A stretch of DNA of 64,000 bases, from the NCBI RefSeq assembly GCF_023343835.1, contig NW_026040159.1, positions 36,721-100,720 of the forward strand, written 5' to 3'. This document shows positions 9,813 through 21,352 of the stretch, in pieces. The notes beneath the pieces are model-generated. The model was not told the origin of the DNA, searched no databases, and saw only the letters and a list, made by a program, of their open reading frames with translations. Every line of letters starts with the position of its first letter. Within the stretch, counting starts at the first letter, position 1. The position numbers were made by a program, and so were the translations under genes. The stretch is from Lagopus muta (lineage: Eukaryota; Chordata; Aves; Galliformes; Phasianidae).

Positions 9813-11145
9813 CCATAGCGACCGCCTAGACACCCCATAGAGACCCCACTTAGTCTCCTTAGAGACCCCATAGACACCCCATAGAGACCCCATAGACACC
9901 CCATAGAGACCTCATAGAGACTCCATAGACATCCCATAGACACCCCTTAGAGACCCCATAGACATCCCATAGAGACCCCTCTGAGACCCCACCGAGCACC
10001 CATAAAGACCCATAGAGACCCCATAGTCATCCCTGAGAGACCCCATAGAAACCCCATAGACATCCCAGAGAGGCCCCATAAACATCCCATAGATACCCCA
10101 TAGAGGCCCACAAAGACCCCATTCAGACCCCATAGACACCCCATAGAAACCCGAATGAGACCCCAATGAGACCCCATACAGACCCCATAGACACCCCACT
10201 GAGACCCCATAGAAACCCCATAGAGACCCATAGAGATGCCATTGAAACCCCATAGAGACCCTTAGAGACCTCATAGGGACCCCCTAAAGGCCCCATAGAC
10301 ATTCCATAGACACCCTATAAGCACGTCACAGAGACCCCATACAGACCCCATAGAAACCCCATAGAAACCCCACTGAAACCCCATAGACACCCCATAGACA
10401 TCCCATAGAGACCCCATAGAGACCCCATAGAGACCCCATAGAGACCCCATAGAGACCCTATAGAGACCCCATAGACATTGCACTGAGACCCGATAGACAC
10501 CCAATAGTGAGAAATCTATGGGGCCTCTTTGGGTCTTTAGGGGGTCCCTATGGGGTCTGTAAGGGTCTCTATGGGGTTTCAATGGCATCTCTATGGGTCT
10601 CTATGGGGTGTCTATGGGGTCTGTATGGGGTCTGTATGGGGTCTCATTGGGGTCTCATTCGGGTTTCTATGGGGTGTCTATGGGGTCTGTATGGGGTCTG
10701 TATGGGGTCTGTATGGGGTCTCATTTGGCTTTCTATGGGGTGTCTATGGGGTCTGTATGGGTCTCTATGGGGTATCTATGGGATGTCTATGGGGTTTCTA
10801 TGTGGTCTCTATGGGATATCTATGGGATCTCTATGCGGTCTCAGTGGGGTCTCTATGGGATGTCTATGGGTCTCAGTGGGGTGTCTATGGGGTCTCAATG
10901 GGATCTCTATGGGGTCTCTATGGGGTCTCTATGGGGTCTCAGTGGGGTGTCTATGGGGTCTCTATGGGGTCTCAATGGGATCTCTATGGGGTCTCTATGG
11001 GATGTCTATGGGGTCTCAAAGGGATCTCTATGGGGCCTCTATGGTGTCTCTACGGGGTCCATATGGGGTCTCAGTGGGGTCTCTATGGGATGTCTATGGG
11101 GTCTGAATGGGGTCTCAGTGGGGTCTCTATGGGGTCTCAATGGGT
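9813..11145. repeat. 11-bp minisatellite, polarity flip near 10505
   Basis: Long array with flip core CAATAGTGAGAAATCTATGG at 10502-10521. The two arms form an imperfect inverted repeat of more than 600 bp each. It links the tail of pseudogene 11 to the leader intron of pseudogene 12. Confidence 0.92.
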
Positions 11146-11205
11146 CCTGGCTGCACCAGGCCGTGTGTCGGCGGCTCCATCAGCGCCGTCTGTCCTTCCC
11201 CACAG

Positions 11206-11550
11206 GCCTGATGGCAGCCGAGACGTTGGACGAGTCTGGGGGCGGCCTGCAGACGCCCGGAGGGGGGCTGAGCCTCGTCTGCAAGGCCTCCGGATTCACC
11301 TTCAGCAGTTACCCCATGTTTTGGGTGCGACAGGCGCCCGGCGAGGGGCTGGAATACGTCGCAAGTATTGGCAGCACTGGTAGTACCACAGGCTATGGGG
11401 CAGTGGTGCAGGGCCGTGCCCCCATCTCGAGGGACAACGATCAGAGCACAGTGAGCCTGCAGCTGAACACACAGGGCTGAGCACAGCGCCCCCTGCTGGT
11501 GCGCGAGATGTTATGGCAGTGCTGCTGGTTGTTGCGCTGCTTTTGAGATC
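11206..11550 (+). pseudogene. IGHV: VH pseudogene 12
   Basis: Acceptor ends at 11205; leader end LMAAE. CDR1 SSYPMF, CDR2 [12 protein letters not shown], then [10 protein letters not shown] (Val for Ala). TGA at 11478-11480; CTCF-type motif 11484-11499. Tail-to-tail with pseudogene 13 through about 100 bp of spacer (ATCGATGAGCGCAGATCAGG) that also separates pseudogenes 4 and 5. Confidence 0.9.
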
Positions 11551-11649
11551 GATGAGCGCAGATCAGGACATCAGCGCCCAGGTGACAGCAGTCGAGCTCC
11601 GATCTCTCGATCCGGGCTGCGGGTGGCACAACTTAAATGCAGGAGCGAC

Positions 11650-11995
11650 GTCGATACACCCAGCACAACCATAACAACCACCACTAGTAGCACCTTTTGA
11701 GCACCAGCAGGGGGCGCTGTGCTCAGCCCTGTGTTCAGCTGCAGGCTGGCTGTGCTCTGATCGTTGTCCCTCAAGATGGGGGCACGGTCCTCCACTGCTG
11801 CCCCATAGCCTGTGTCACTACCATAGCTGCTAATACATGCGACCCATTCCAGACCCTTGCCAGGTGCCTGTAGCATCCAATCCATCCCATAATCGCTGAA
11901 GGTGAATCCGGAGGCCTTGCAGCCGAGGCTCAGCCCCCCTCTGGGCGTCTGCAGGCCGCCCCCAGACTCGTCCAACGTCACGGCCGCCATCAGGC
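11650..11995 (-). pseudogene. IGHV: VH pseudogene 13, divergent FR2
   Basis: Acceptor ends at 11996. FR1 has QTPRGG and LGCKAS where others have QTPGGG and LVCKAS. FR2 is [14 protein letters not shown], losing the usual Val-Arg. CDR1 SDYGMD; CDR2 [12 protein letters not shown], which matches pseudogene 20. As in pseudogene 5, the decayed FR3 lacks 2 bp, so the frame passes the usual TGA ([13 protein letters not shown]). CTCF-type motif 11704-11719. Confidence 0.9.
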
Positions 11996-12051
11996 CTGTG
12001 GGGAAGGACAGACGGCGCTGACGGAGCCGCTGACACACGGCCTGGTGCAGC

Positions 12052-13688
12052 CAGGACCCATTCAGACCCCATAGACATCGCATAGAGACCCCACTGAGAC
12101 CCCATATGGACCCCGTAGAGACACCATAGAGGCCCCATAGAGATCCCATTGAGACCCCATAGACATCCCATAGAGACCCCATAGAGATCCCACAGAGACC
12201 CCATAGAGATCCCATTGAGACCCCATAGAGACCCCATAGACACCCCACTGAGACCCCATAGAGACCCCATAGAGACCCCATAGAGATCCCATTGAGACCC
12301 CATAGACACCCCACTGAGACCCCATAGACACCCCACTGAGACCCCATAGACATCCCATAGAGACCCCACTGAGACCGCATAGAGATCCCATAGATACCCC
12401 ATAGAGACCCATACAGACCCCATAGACACCCCATAGAAAGCCAAATGAGACCCCATACAGACCCCATACAGACCCCATACAGACCCCATAGACACCCCAT
12501 AGAGACCCATAGAGATTCCATTGAAACCCCATAGAGACCCTTAGAGACCCCATAGGGACCCCAACGAGACCCAAAGAGGCCCCATAGATTTCTCACTATT
12601 GGGTGTCTATCGGGTCTCAGTGCGATGTCTATCGGGTCTCTATGGGGTCTCTATGGGATCTCTATGGGGTCTCTATGGGGTCTCTATGGGGTCTCTATGG
12701 GGTCTCTATGGGATATCTATGGTGTGTCTATGGGGTTTCAGTGGGGTTTCTATGGAGTTTCTATGGGGTCTGTATGGGGTCTCTATGAGGTGCTTATAGG
12801 GTGTCTATGGAATGTCTATGGGGCCTTTAGGGGGTCCCTATGAGGTCTCTAAGGGTCTCTATGGGGTTTCAATGGCATCTCTATGGGTCTCTATGGGGTT
12901 TCTATGGGGTTTCAGTGGGGTGTCTATGGGGTCTCTATGGGGTCTCTATGGGTCTTTATGGGTGCTCAGTGGGGTCTCAGTGGGGTCTCTGAGGTCCCTA
13001 TGGGATGTCTATGGGGTCTCTAAGGGGCGTCTATGGGATGTCTATGGAGTCTCTATGAGGTCTTTATGGGATCTCTATGGGGTCACTATGGGGTGTCTAT
13101 GTGGTCTCTATGGGGTCTCAGCGGGGTCTGTATGGGGTCTGTATGGGGTCACAATGGGGTCCCTATGGGGTGTCTATGGGTCTCTATGGGGTTTCAACGG
13201 CATCTCTATGGGTCTCAGTGGGGTCTCTCCCTATGGCGTCTCTATGGTGCCCCTATGGGGCGTCTATGTGGTCTCTATGGGGTCTCAGTGGGGTCTCTGT
13301 TCTGTCTGTATGGTTTCACAATGGGGTCCCTTGGTGGTGTCTATGGGTCCCTGTGGGGTTTCAATGGCATCTCTATGGGGCCTCTATGGTGTCTCAGTGG
13401 GGTATCTATGGAATGTCTATGGGAACTCTATGAGCTCTCTATGGGGTCTCTATGGGGTCTGTATGGGGTCTGTATGGGGTCTCTATGGGGGTTCAGTGGG
13501 GTCTCTTTGAGATGCATATGGGGTCTTTATAGGGTCTCTATGGGGTGTCTATGGGGTATTTATGGGGTCTGTATGGAGTCCCAGTGGGGTCTCTATGAGG
13601 TCTCTATGGGGTCTCTCTAGGGTCTCTATTGGATGCCTATGGGGTCTCTACGGGGTCTCTTTGGGGTCTCTATGGGCTCTCAATGGGT
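12052..13688. repeat. 11-bp minisatellite, polarity flip near 12597
   Basis: Largest array, between head-to-head pseudogenes 13 (-) and 14 (+). The core is inverted here: CATAGATTTCTCACTATTGG at 12583-12602. The left arm is an inverted copy of the right arms at 4360-4750 and 10520-11140. Confidence 0.92.
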
Positions 13689-13748
13689 CCTGGCTGCACC
13701 AGGCCGTGTGTCGGCAGCTCCGTCAGCGCCGTCTGTCCTTCCCCACAG

Positions 13749-14120
13749 GCCTGATGGCGGCCGTGACGTTGGACGAGTCTGGGGGCGGCCTGCAGACGCC
13801 CGGAGGGGGGCTGAGCCTCATCTGCAAGGCCTCCGGATTCACCCTCAGCAGTTACCCCATGTTTTGGGTGCGACAGGCGCCTGGCGAGGGGCCGGAATTC
13901 GTCGCAGGTATTAGCAGCACTGGTAGTGGCACAAGCTATGGGGCAGCAGTGCAGGGCCGTGCCCCCATCTCGAGGGACAACGATCAGAGCACGGTGAGCC
14001 TGCAGCTGAACACACAGGGCTGAGCACAGCGCCCCCTGCTGGTGCGCGAAACGTGCTACTAGTGGTAGTGGTGCTGCTTGTAGTGGTTGTGGTCACCGCG
14101 CTGGTGAGATCGACGACCCC
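13749..14120 (+). pseudogene. IGHV: VH pseudogene 14
   Basis: Acceptor ends at 13748. FR1 has [11 protein letters not shown]1 SSYPMF, CDR2 [14 protein letters not shown]2 [17 protein letters not shown] 14021-14023; CTCF-type motif 14027-14042. The D-like tail joins minisatellite at about 14118 with the same phrase as pseudogene 11. Confidence 0.9.
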
Positions 14121-14575
14121 ATAGCGACCCCATAGAGAACCCATAGACATCCCATAGAGAGCTCATAGAGACCTCATAGACATCCCATAGAGACCCCAAA
14201 GACACCCCATAGACACCCCATAGATATCCCGTACAGACCGCATAGAGACCCCATAGAGACCCCATAGACACCCCATATACACCCCATACAGACCCCATAG
14301 ACATCATATACAGATCCCACTGAGACCCCACTGAGCCCCCACTGAGACCCCATAGACATCCCATAGAGATCCCATAGAGACCCCATAGACATCTCATAGT
14401 CATCCCATAGAGACTCCATAGAGACCCCATAGAGACCCCATAGACATCTCATAGTCATCCCATATAGATCTCATAGAGACCCCATAGAGATCCCACAGAG
14501 ACCCCATAGAGACCCATAGAGATGCCATTGAAACCCCATAGAGACCCATAGAGACCCCATAGACACCCCATTTTT
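14121..14575. repeat. 11-bp minisatellite
   Basis: CCCATAGAGAC-polarity array ending in a C/T-rich segment TTTTTCCTCTACCCCAG; no flip core. Confidence 0.9.
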
Positions 14576-14605
14576 CCTCTACCCCAGATTTGTCCTCTAT
14601 CTGTA

Positions 14606-14702
14606 GCCATAACCATAACCATGACCATAACCATGACTATGACCATGACCATGACCATAACCATAACCATGACCATAACCATAACCATAACCATGACCAT
14701 CC
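14606..14702 (-). repeat. Hexamer satellite e
   Basis: Short ATAACCATGACC block upstream of the divergent leader intron of pseudogene 15. Confidence 0.85.
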
Positions 14703-14804
14703 ACGTCACCATCTCTGGGATGTCCACCAGGTCTCTATGGGGTCTGGAGGGGACTTGGCTATGAGAGGCCATTTGACAGCGGCTCTGTCTGTCCTTCCCT
14801 ACAG

Positions 14805-15165
14805 GCCTGATGGCGGGCAAGATGTTGGATGAGTCTGGGGGCGGCCTGCAGATGCCTGGAGGGGGGCTGAGCCTCGTCTGCAAGGCCTCCGGATTCACCT
14901 TCAGCAGTTATGGGATGGAATGGGTCCGACAGGCGCCCAGCAAGGGGCTGGAATGGGTCGCATGTATTAACGCTGCTGGTAGCACAGGCTATGGGGCAGC
15001 GGTGCAGGGCCGTGCCCCCATCTCGAGGGACAACGATCAGAGCACAGTGAGCCTGCAGCTGAACACACAGGGCTGAGCACAGCGCCCCCTGCTGGTGCAC
15101 GAAAACCACTTGTGGTGGTTCTGGTTCTTATGGTTATGCTGGTGGTGACCCGGCCGTCACAGGGC
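14805..15165 (+). pseudogene. IGHV: VH pseudogene 15, divergent leader
   Basis: Leader-intron end differs from the standard one (GAGAGGCCATTTGACAGCGG) and the acceptor is CTACAG ending 14804. The leader/FR1 junction is [19 protein letters not shown], with two unusual Met residues. CDR1 SSYGME; CDR2 is one residue short ([11 protein letters not shown]). TGA 15074-15076; CTCF-type motif 15080-15095. The D-like tail carries GGTGGTTCTGGTTCTTATGG. Confidence 0.9.
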
Positions 15166-15291
15166 CACGTCTTCATCTGCAGCTGGGAAGCTTCCAGCTG
15201 GGGTGCAGAGCTGCATGCTGGGAGCGAAGAATTTCTGTCCCCAACAAGGCTGTGTCCATCACCATCCCCATTTCCATCCCCATTTCCATCC
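15166..15291. other. VH 3' spacer, type 2 copy
   Basis: Near-identical to 1101-1233 and to the spacers after pseudogenes 21, 22 and 26. No gene. Confidence 0.6.
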
Positions 15292-15484
15292 CCATAACCA
15301 TGACCATGACCATAATGATGACCATGACCATAACCATGACCATAATGATGACCGTAACCATGACCATGACCATAACCATAACCATAACCATAACCATGAC
15401 CATGACCATAACCATAACCATGACCATAACCATGACCATGACCATAACCATGACCATAACCATAACCATGACCATGACCACGAC
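15292..15484 (-). repeat. Hexamer satellite f
   Basis: ATAACCATGACC block with ATAATGATGACC variants; paralogous to satellites h and k. Confidence 0.9.
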
Positions 15485-15671
15485 CATCCTCACCACCCTC
15501 CCCATCTCCACCTCCTTCTCCATCACATTTTCTCCCATCCCTGCTCTCAGTTCCATCCCTGTTTGCTCCCTGCTGCAGATTTGAGCTGAGTTCTGTCCGT
15601 TCTCAGCTCAGCTCCATCCATTGGGCTCCGATCTCCCAACCTGGGCTCTGGTGACAACAAAAAACCCAGGA

Positions 15672-16021
15672 GCGACGTTGTTGCGACCAGCACGAGCACC
15701 AGCACAACCAGCACCAGCTTTTGCACGGCACCAGGGGGCGCTGTGCTCAGCCCTGTGTGTTCAGCTGCAGGCTGGCTGTGCTCTGATCGTTGTCCCTCGA
15801 GATGGGGGCACGGCCCTGCACCGCTGCCCCATAGCTTGTACCACTACCAGTGCTGCTAATACTTGCAACGTATTCCAGCCCCTTGCCGGGCGCCTGTCGC
15901 ACCCAAAACATGGGGTAACTGCTGATGGTGAATCCAGAGGCCTTGCAGACGAGGCTCAGCCCCCCTCCGGGCGTCTGCAGGCCGCCCCCAGACTCGTCCA
16001 ATGTCATGGCTGCCATCAGGC
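15672..16021 (-). pseudogene. IGHV: VH pseudogene 16
   Basis: Acceptor ends at 16022; leader end LMAAM. CDR1 SSYPMF (FR1 GFTIS), CDR2 [14 protein letters not shown]2 [14 protein letters not shown]. In-frame stop at 15747-15749. The CTCF-type motif is the short form ACCAGGGGGCGCTG near 15730-15743. Tail of GCACCAGCACAACC type on the + strand. Confidence 0.9.
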
Positions 16022-16077
16022 CTGTGGGGAAGGACAGACGGCGCTGACGGAGCCGCCGACACACAGCCTGGTGCAGT

Positions 16078-16936
16078 CAGGACCCATTGAGACCCCATAG
16101 AGACCCCATAGAAACCCCATTGAGACCCCATAGAGAGCTCATAGACATCCCATACAGACGCCATAGTGACCCCACTGAGACCCCATAGACGCCCCATGGC
16201 CATCCCATAGAGACCCCATAGAGACCCCATAGGGACCCCATTGGCATCCCGTAGAGACCCCATAGAGGCCCCATAGAGACCCCATAGACACCTCATAAAC
16301 ATACCATAGAGACTCAATGACATCCCATAGAGACCCCATGGAGACCCCATAGAGACCCCATAGACACCCTATAGACACCCCATATTGAGAAATGTATGGG
16401 GCCTCTTTGGGTCTTTAGTGGGATTCAATATGATCTCTATGGGGTGTCCATGGGGTGTCTATGGGGACTCTATGGGATGTCTACGGGGTCTGTATGAGCT
16501 CTCTATGGGGTCTCTCTTAGCTCTCTATGAGGTCTCTATGGGATCTCCATGGACTGTTTATGGGATCTTTTTGAGCTCTCTATGGGATGTCTATAAGGGT
16601 CTCTATTAGGTCCCTATGGGGTCCCTATGGTGCCTCTGTGGGGTCCCTATGGGGTCTCTATGGGGTCTCAGTGGGGCCTCTATGGGATGAATACGTGGTG
16701 TCTATGGGGTCACAGTGGGGTCTCAGTGGAGTCTCTATGGGATGTCTATGGGGTGTCAGTGGGGCCTCTATGGGATGTCTATGGGGTCCCTATGGGGCCT
16801 CTATGGTGCCTCCATAGGGTCTCTAAGGGGTCTGTATGGCATCTCTATGGGGTCTCTGTGGGGCCTCTATGGGATGTCTATGGGGTCTCTATGGGATCTC
16901 TATTGGGTCTCTATGGGGTCTCTATGGGGTCTCAAT
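16078..16936. repeat. 11-bp minisatellite, polarity flip near 16383
   Basis: Between head-to-head pseudogenes 16 (-) and 17 (+). The core variant is CATATTGAGAAATGTATGGG at 16381-16400, the same variant as at 24819. Right arm duplicated at 24840-25450. Confidence 0.92.
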
Positions 16937-17000
16937 GGGTCCTGGCTGCACCAGGCCGTGTGTCGGCGGCTCCGTCAGCGCCGTCTGTCCTTCCCCACAG

Positions 17001-17365
17001 GCCTGATGGCGGCCGTGACGTTGGATGAGTCTGGGGGCGGCCTGCAGACACCCGGAGGGGGGCTGAGCCTCGTCTGCAAGGCCTCTGGATTCACCATCAG
17101 CAGTTACACCATGCAGTGGGTCCGACAGGCGCCCGGCGAGGGGCTGGAATCCATCTCAGCTATTAACAGTGCTGGTAGTAGCACAGCATACGCGTCGGCG
17201 GTGCAGGGCCGTGCCCCCATCTCGAGGGACAACGATCAGAGCACGGTGAGCCTGCAGCTGAACACACAGGGCTGAGCACAGCGCCCCCTGCTGGTGCGCA
17301 AAGGAAGCTTATGGTTGTCCCAGTGCTTGTTGTGGTTACAATGCTGGTGCCATGGACGTCACAGT
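17001..17365 (+). pseudogene. IGHV: VH pseudogene 17
   Basis: Acceptor ends at 17000. CDR1 SSYTMQ (FR1 GFTIS), CDR2 [14 protein letters not shown]2 [17 protein letters not shown] 17273-17275; CTCF-type motif 17279-17294. A heptamer CACAGTG at 17360-17366 follows the D-like tail, as in pseudogene 6, again without a nonamer. Confidence 0.9.
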
Positions 17366-17664
17366 GCCCAATTCCACGTGGGGAGCTTCCAGCTTGGAGG
17401 CAGAGCAAAAAAGTCAATAAAGAGTTGGAGCTGTGCTGGAATCACAGAATGGAGCCGTTCTGCAGGGGCCCTACGTCCCCTCATCCCCCCTCTGTTTCCC
17501 CCCATGGGGCTGAGAGAGGGGCTGGGCTCCGTGGGGACGCCGGGGTTCGGCTGCATGGTGGTGCTGTGTGGAGCTGTGGGGTGTGGGGATGTGCTGGGCA
17601 CGGACACGGCTCTGTCACTGTCACCACCACCATCAGCGTGTCAATAAACTGCCCCATATCTGTA
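17366..17664. other. Spacer, duplicate of 5181-5475
   Basis: Differs from its partner at few positions (for example GAGCAAAAAAGTCAATAAAG). Part of a ~1.5-kb segmental duplication with 4812-6420. Confidence 0.6.
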
Positions 17665-18088
17665 CCCATAACCATGACCATAACCATGACCATAACCATG
17701 ACCATAACCATGACCATAACCAGGATCATAACCATGATCGTAACCATGATCGTAGCCATGATCGTAACCATGATCATAACCATGACCATAACCATGAACA
17801 TAACCAGGATCATAACCATGACCATAACCATGATCATAACCATGACCATAACCATGACCATAACCATGATCGTAGCCATGATCATAACCATGATTGTAAC
17901 CATGATCATAACCATGACCATAACCATGATCATAACCATGATGATAACCATGATCGTAACCATGATCGTAACCATGACCATAACCATGATCATAACCATG
18001 ATCATAACCATGATTGTAACCATGACCATAACCATGACCATAACCATGACCATATCCATATCCATAACCCTGACCATAACCATGACCG
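17665..18088 (-). repeat. Hexamer satellite g
   Basis: Paralogue of satellite c, with GATCATAACCATGATCGTAA variants. Confidence 0.9.
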
Positions 18089-18234
18089 CCTCCATCATCA
18101 CATCCATCCCCACCCCTTCTAAGCAAAATTCTCTCACCAGCTCCATCCCTGTTTGCTCCCTGCTGCAGATTTGGGCTGAGTTCTGCCCGTTCTGAGCCCA
18201 GCTCCATCACCTGGCCTCCGATCTCTCAACCTGG

Positions 18235-18614
18235 GCTCAAGGTGACACCACCAAACCCAGGAGCGGCGTCGATACCATAAGCATTAGAACCATCACCAGC
18301 AACACCAACCACCCAGCAGAAGTAGGTTGCCGTGTCCTCAGGCTTCAGGCCGTTCAGCTGCAGGCTCACCGTGCTCTGATCGTTGTCCAGCGAGATGGTG
18401 GCACGGCCCTGCACCGCCGACCCATAGCTTGTGCTACTACCAGTGCTGCCAATACTTGCGACCCATTCCAGCCCCTCGCCGGGCGCCTGTCGGACCCAGC
18501 TCATGGTATAACTGCTGAAGGTGAATCCGGAGGCCTTGCAGACGAGGCTCAGCCCCCCTCCGGGCGTCTGCAGGCCGCCCCCAGACTCGTCCAACGTCAC
18601 GGCTGCCATCAGGC
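18235..18614 (-). pseudogene. IGHV: VH pseudogene 18, intact FR3 with fused D
   Basis: Duplicate of pseudogene 7 in layout. CDR1 SSYTMS, CDR2 [14 protein letters not shown]3 ISLDNDQ (Leu for Arg, shared with pseudogene 23) and complete [14 protein letters not shown]3 cassette [19 protein letters not shown], then GFGG. CDR1 differs from pseudogene 7 while CDR2 and CDR3 are identical, a patchwork expected from conversion between donors. Confidence 0.9.
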
Positions 18615-18667
18615 CTGTGGGGAAGGACAGACGGCGCTGATGGAGCTGCTGACACACGGCCTGGTGC

Positions 18668-19771
18668 AGCCAGGACCCATTGAGACCCCATAGAGACCCC
18701 ATAGAGACCCCATAGAGACCCCATAGAGACCTCCTAGAGACCTCATAGACACCCCATTGAGACCTCATAGAGACCCCATAGAGACCCCATAGAAACACCA
18801 TAGACATCCCATAGACACCACACTGAGACCCCATAGAGACCCCTTAGAGACCCCATACAGACCCCACTGAGACCCCATAGAGACCCCGTAGACATCCCCA
18901 CTGAGACCCCATAGAGACCCCATACAGACCCCATAGAGACCCCATAGATTTCGCACTATGGGGTCTCTCTGGGGTCTGTATGGGTTCTGTATGGAGTCGC
19001 TATGGAGTCTCTATGGGGTGTCTATGGGGTCTCTATGGGGTGTCTATGGGGTCCCTATGGGGTGTCTATGGGGTCTCTACGGGACGTCTGTGGGGTCTCT
19101 GTGGGGTCTGGATGGGGTCTGTATGGGGTCTGTATGGGGTCCCAGTGGAGTCTCTATGGGTCTCTATAGGGTCTCCATTGCGTCTCTATGGGGTCTCTAT
19201 GGGTTCTCTATGGGATGTTTATGAGGTCCCTATGTGGTGTCTCTGGGGTCCATATGGGACGTCTGTGGGGTCTCTGTGGGGTCTGGATGGGGTCTCTATG
19301 GGGTCTCTATGGGATGTCAGTGGAGTCTCTATGGGTCTCTATAGGGTCTCTATGGGATGTCTATGGGGTCTCTCTGGGGTCTCTATGGGACGTCTGTGGG
19401 GTCTCTGTGGGGTCTGGATGGGGTCTCTATGGGGTGTCTATGGGGTCTCTATGGGGTCTCTATGGGGTGTCTATGAGATTTCTATGGGGTCTCTCAGGGG
19501 TCTCCATGGGGTCTCTCTGGGGTCTGTATGAGCTCTCTATGGGGTGTCTGTATGGGATGACTATGGGGTCTCTATGGGGTCTCTATGGGATGTCTATGGG
19601 GTCTCTATGTGGTCCCAGTGGGGTCTCTATTAGCTCTTTAGGGGGTCTGTATGGGGTCACTATGGGATGTCTATGGGGTCTCCATGGGGTCTCTATGGGA
19701 TGACTATGGGATGTCTATGGGGTCTCAGTGGGGTCTCTGTGGGGTGTCTACGGGGTCGCTATGGGGTCATC
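18668..19771. repeat. 11-bp minisatellite, polarity flip near 18957
   Basis: Core CATAGATTTCGCACTATGGG at 18942-18961. Right end joins the D-like tail of pseudogene 19 with the junction also seen at 7257. Confidence 0.92.
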
Positions 19772-20131
19772 AATGTAACCAGCACGGTGAACAGCATCAC
19801 AATTAGCACCACTACCACTAGCAGCAGCTTTCGCGCTCCAGCAGGGGGCGCTGTGCTCAGCCCTGTGCGTTCAGCTGCAGGCTCACCGTGCTCTGATCGT
19901 TGTCCCTCGAGATGGGGGCACGGCCCTGCACCGCTGCCCCATAGCTTGTACCACTACCAGTTCTGCTAATATAGGCGACGAATTCCAGCCCCTCGCCGGG
20001 CGCCTGTCGGACCCACTGCATCCAATAACTGCTGATGGTGAATCCGGAGGCCTTGCAGACGAGGCTCAGCCCCCCTCCGGGCGTCTGCAGGCCGCCCCCA
20101 GACTCGTCCAACGTCACGGCCGCCATCAGGC
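19772..20131 (-). pseudogene. IGHV: VH pseudogene 19
   Basis: Acceptor ends at 20132. CDR1 SSYWMQ (FR1 GFTIS), CDR2 [14 protein letters not shown]2 [16 protein letters not shown]3 ends LQLNAQG and stop at 19857-19859. CTCF-type motif 19838-19853. The D-like tail is Ser/Gly/Cys-rich and matches pseudogene 8. Confidence 0.9.
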
Positions 20132-20213
20132 CTGTGGGGAAGGACAGACGGCGCTGACGGAGCCGCCGACACACGGCCTGGTGCAGCCAGGACCCATTGA
20201 GACCACATAGAGA

Positions 20214-20490
20214 CCCTCACCCTCAGCTATTATGGGATGGATTGGGTCCAACAGGCGCCCGGCAAGGGGCTGGAATGGGTCGCCTGTATTAGCAGCTATG
20301 GTAGTGACACAGGCTATGGGGCAGCGGTGCAGGGCCGTGCCACCATCTTGAGGGACAACGAGCAGAGCACAGCCAGCCTGCAGCTGAACACACAGGGCTG
20401 AGCACAGCGCCCCCTGCTGGAGCGCGAAAGCTGCTACTAGTGGTGGTTGTTATGGTTGTGCTGGGTGTATCGACGTCGCTCCTGCATTTA
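20214..20490 (+). pseudogene. IGHV: VH pseudogene 20, truncated before CDR1
   Basis: Starts inside late FR1 at LTLSYYGMD, joined directly to about 20 bp of minisatellite that belongs to the leader intron of pseudogene 19. FR2 is [14 protein letters not shown] (Gln for Arg); CDR2 [15 protein letters not shown] 20399-20401; CTCF-type motif 20405-20420. Same breakpoint as pseudogene 24. Confidence 0.87.
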
Positions 20491-20564
20491 AGTTGTGTCA
20501 CCTGCAGCCTGGATCGAGAGATCGGAGCTCGACTGATGTCACCTGGGCGCTGCTGTCCCGATCT

Positions 20565-20636
20565 GCGCTCATCGATTTCAAAAGCAGCACAACAACCAGC
20601 AGCACTGCCATAACATCTCGCGCACCAGCAGGGGTT
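20565..20636 (-). pseudogene. Orphan D-like tail of a VH pseudogene
   Basis: A tail closely matching 24065-24140 (GATCTGCGCTCATCGAT... GCGCACCAGCAGGGG) with no V body: the V that should follow is replaced at 20636 by the FR1 of pseudogene 21, in the opposite orientation. It marks a rearrangement junction inside the CTCF-type motif. Confidence 0.75.
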
Positions 20637-20965
20637 GAGTCTGGGGGCGGCCTGCAGACGCCCGGAGGGGGGCTGAGCCTCGTCTGCAAGGCCTCCGGAT
20701 TCACCATCAGCAGTTATTACATGATGTGGGTCCGACAGGCACCCAGCATGGGGCTGGAGTGGCTCGCAGTTATTAGTAGTGGTGCTGGTACCACATACTA
20801 CGGGTCAGCGGTGCAGGGCCGTGCCACCATCTCGAGGGACAACGATCAGAGCACGGTGAGCCTGCAGCTGAACACACAGGGCTGAGCACAGCGCCCCCTG
20901 GTGCCACGTGAAAAATGCTGGTAGTTGTGCTGGTTACTGTGCTTATGCTTATGGTGACACGGCCG
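20637..20965 (+). pseudogene. IGHV: VH pseudogene 21, 5'-truncated
   Basis: Begins [16 protein letters not shown]1 SSYYMM (FR1 GFTIS), FR2 [14 protein letters not shown] with an unusual Met, CDR2 [14 protein letters not shown]3 [22 protein letters not shown] 20883-20885. CTCF-type motif about 20889-20904 in the short form. D-like tail and spacer match pseudogene 2. Confidence 0.88.
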
Positions 20966-21099
20966 TCACAGGGCCACGTCTTCATCTGCAGCTGGGAAGC
21001 TTCCAGCTGGGGTGCAGAGCTGCATGCTGGGACCGAAGAATTTCTGTCCCCAACAAGGCTGTGTCCATCACCATCCCCATTTCCATCCCCATTTCCATC
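20966..21099. other. VH 3' spacer, type 2 copy
   Basis: Copy of 1101-1233 and 15166-15291. No gene. Confidence 0.6.
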
Positions 21100-21352
21100 C
21101 CCATAACCATGACCATGACCATAACCATGACCATAACCATAACCATGACCATGACCATGACCATAACCATGACCATAATGATGACCATAACCATAACCAT
21201 GACCATAACCATGACCATAATGATGACCATAACCATGACCATGACCATAACCATGACCATAACCATGACCATAACCATGACCATAACCATGACCATAACC
21301 ATGACCATGACCATAACCATAACCATAACCATGACCATGACCATAACCACGA
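21100..21352 (-). repeat. Hexamer satellite h
   Basis: ATAACCATGACC block with ATAATGATGACC variants; flanked on the right by the CACCACCCTCCCCACCTCC spacer also found after satellites f and k. Confidence 0.9.
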
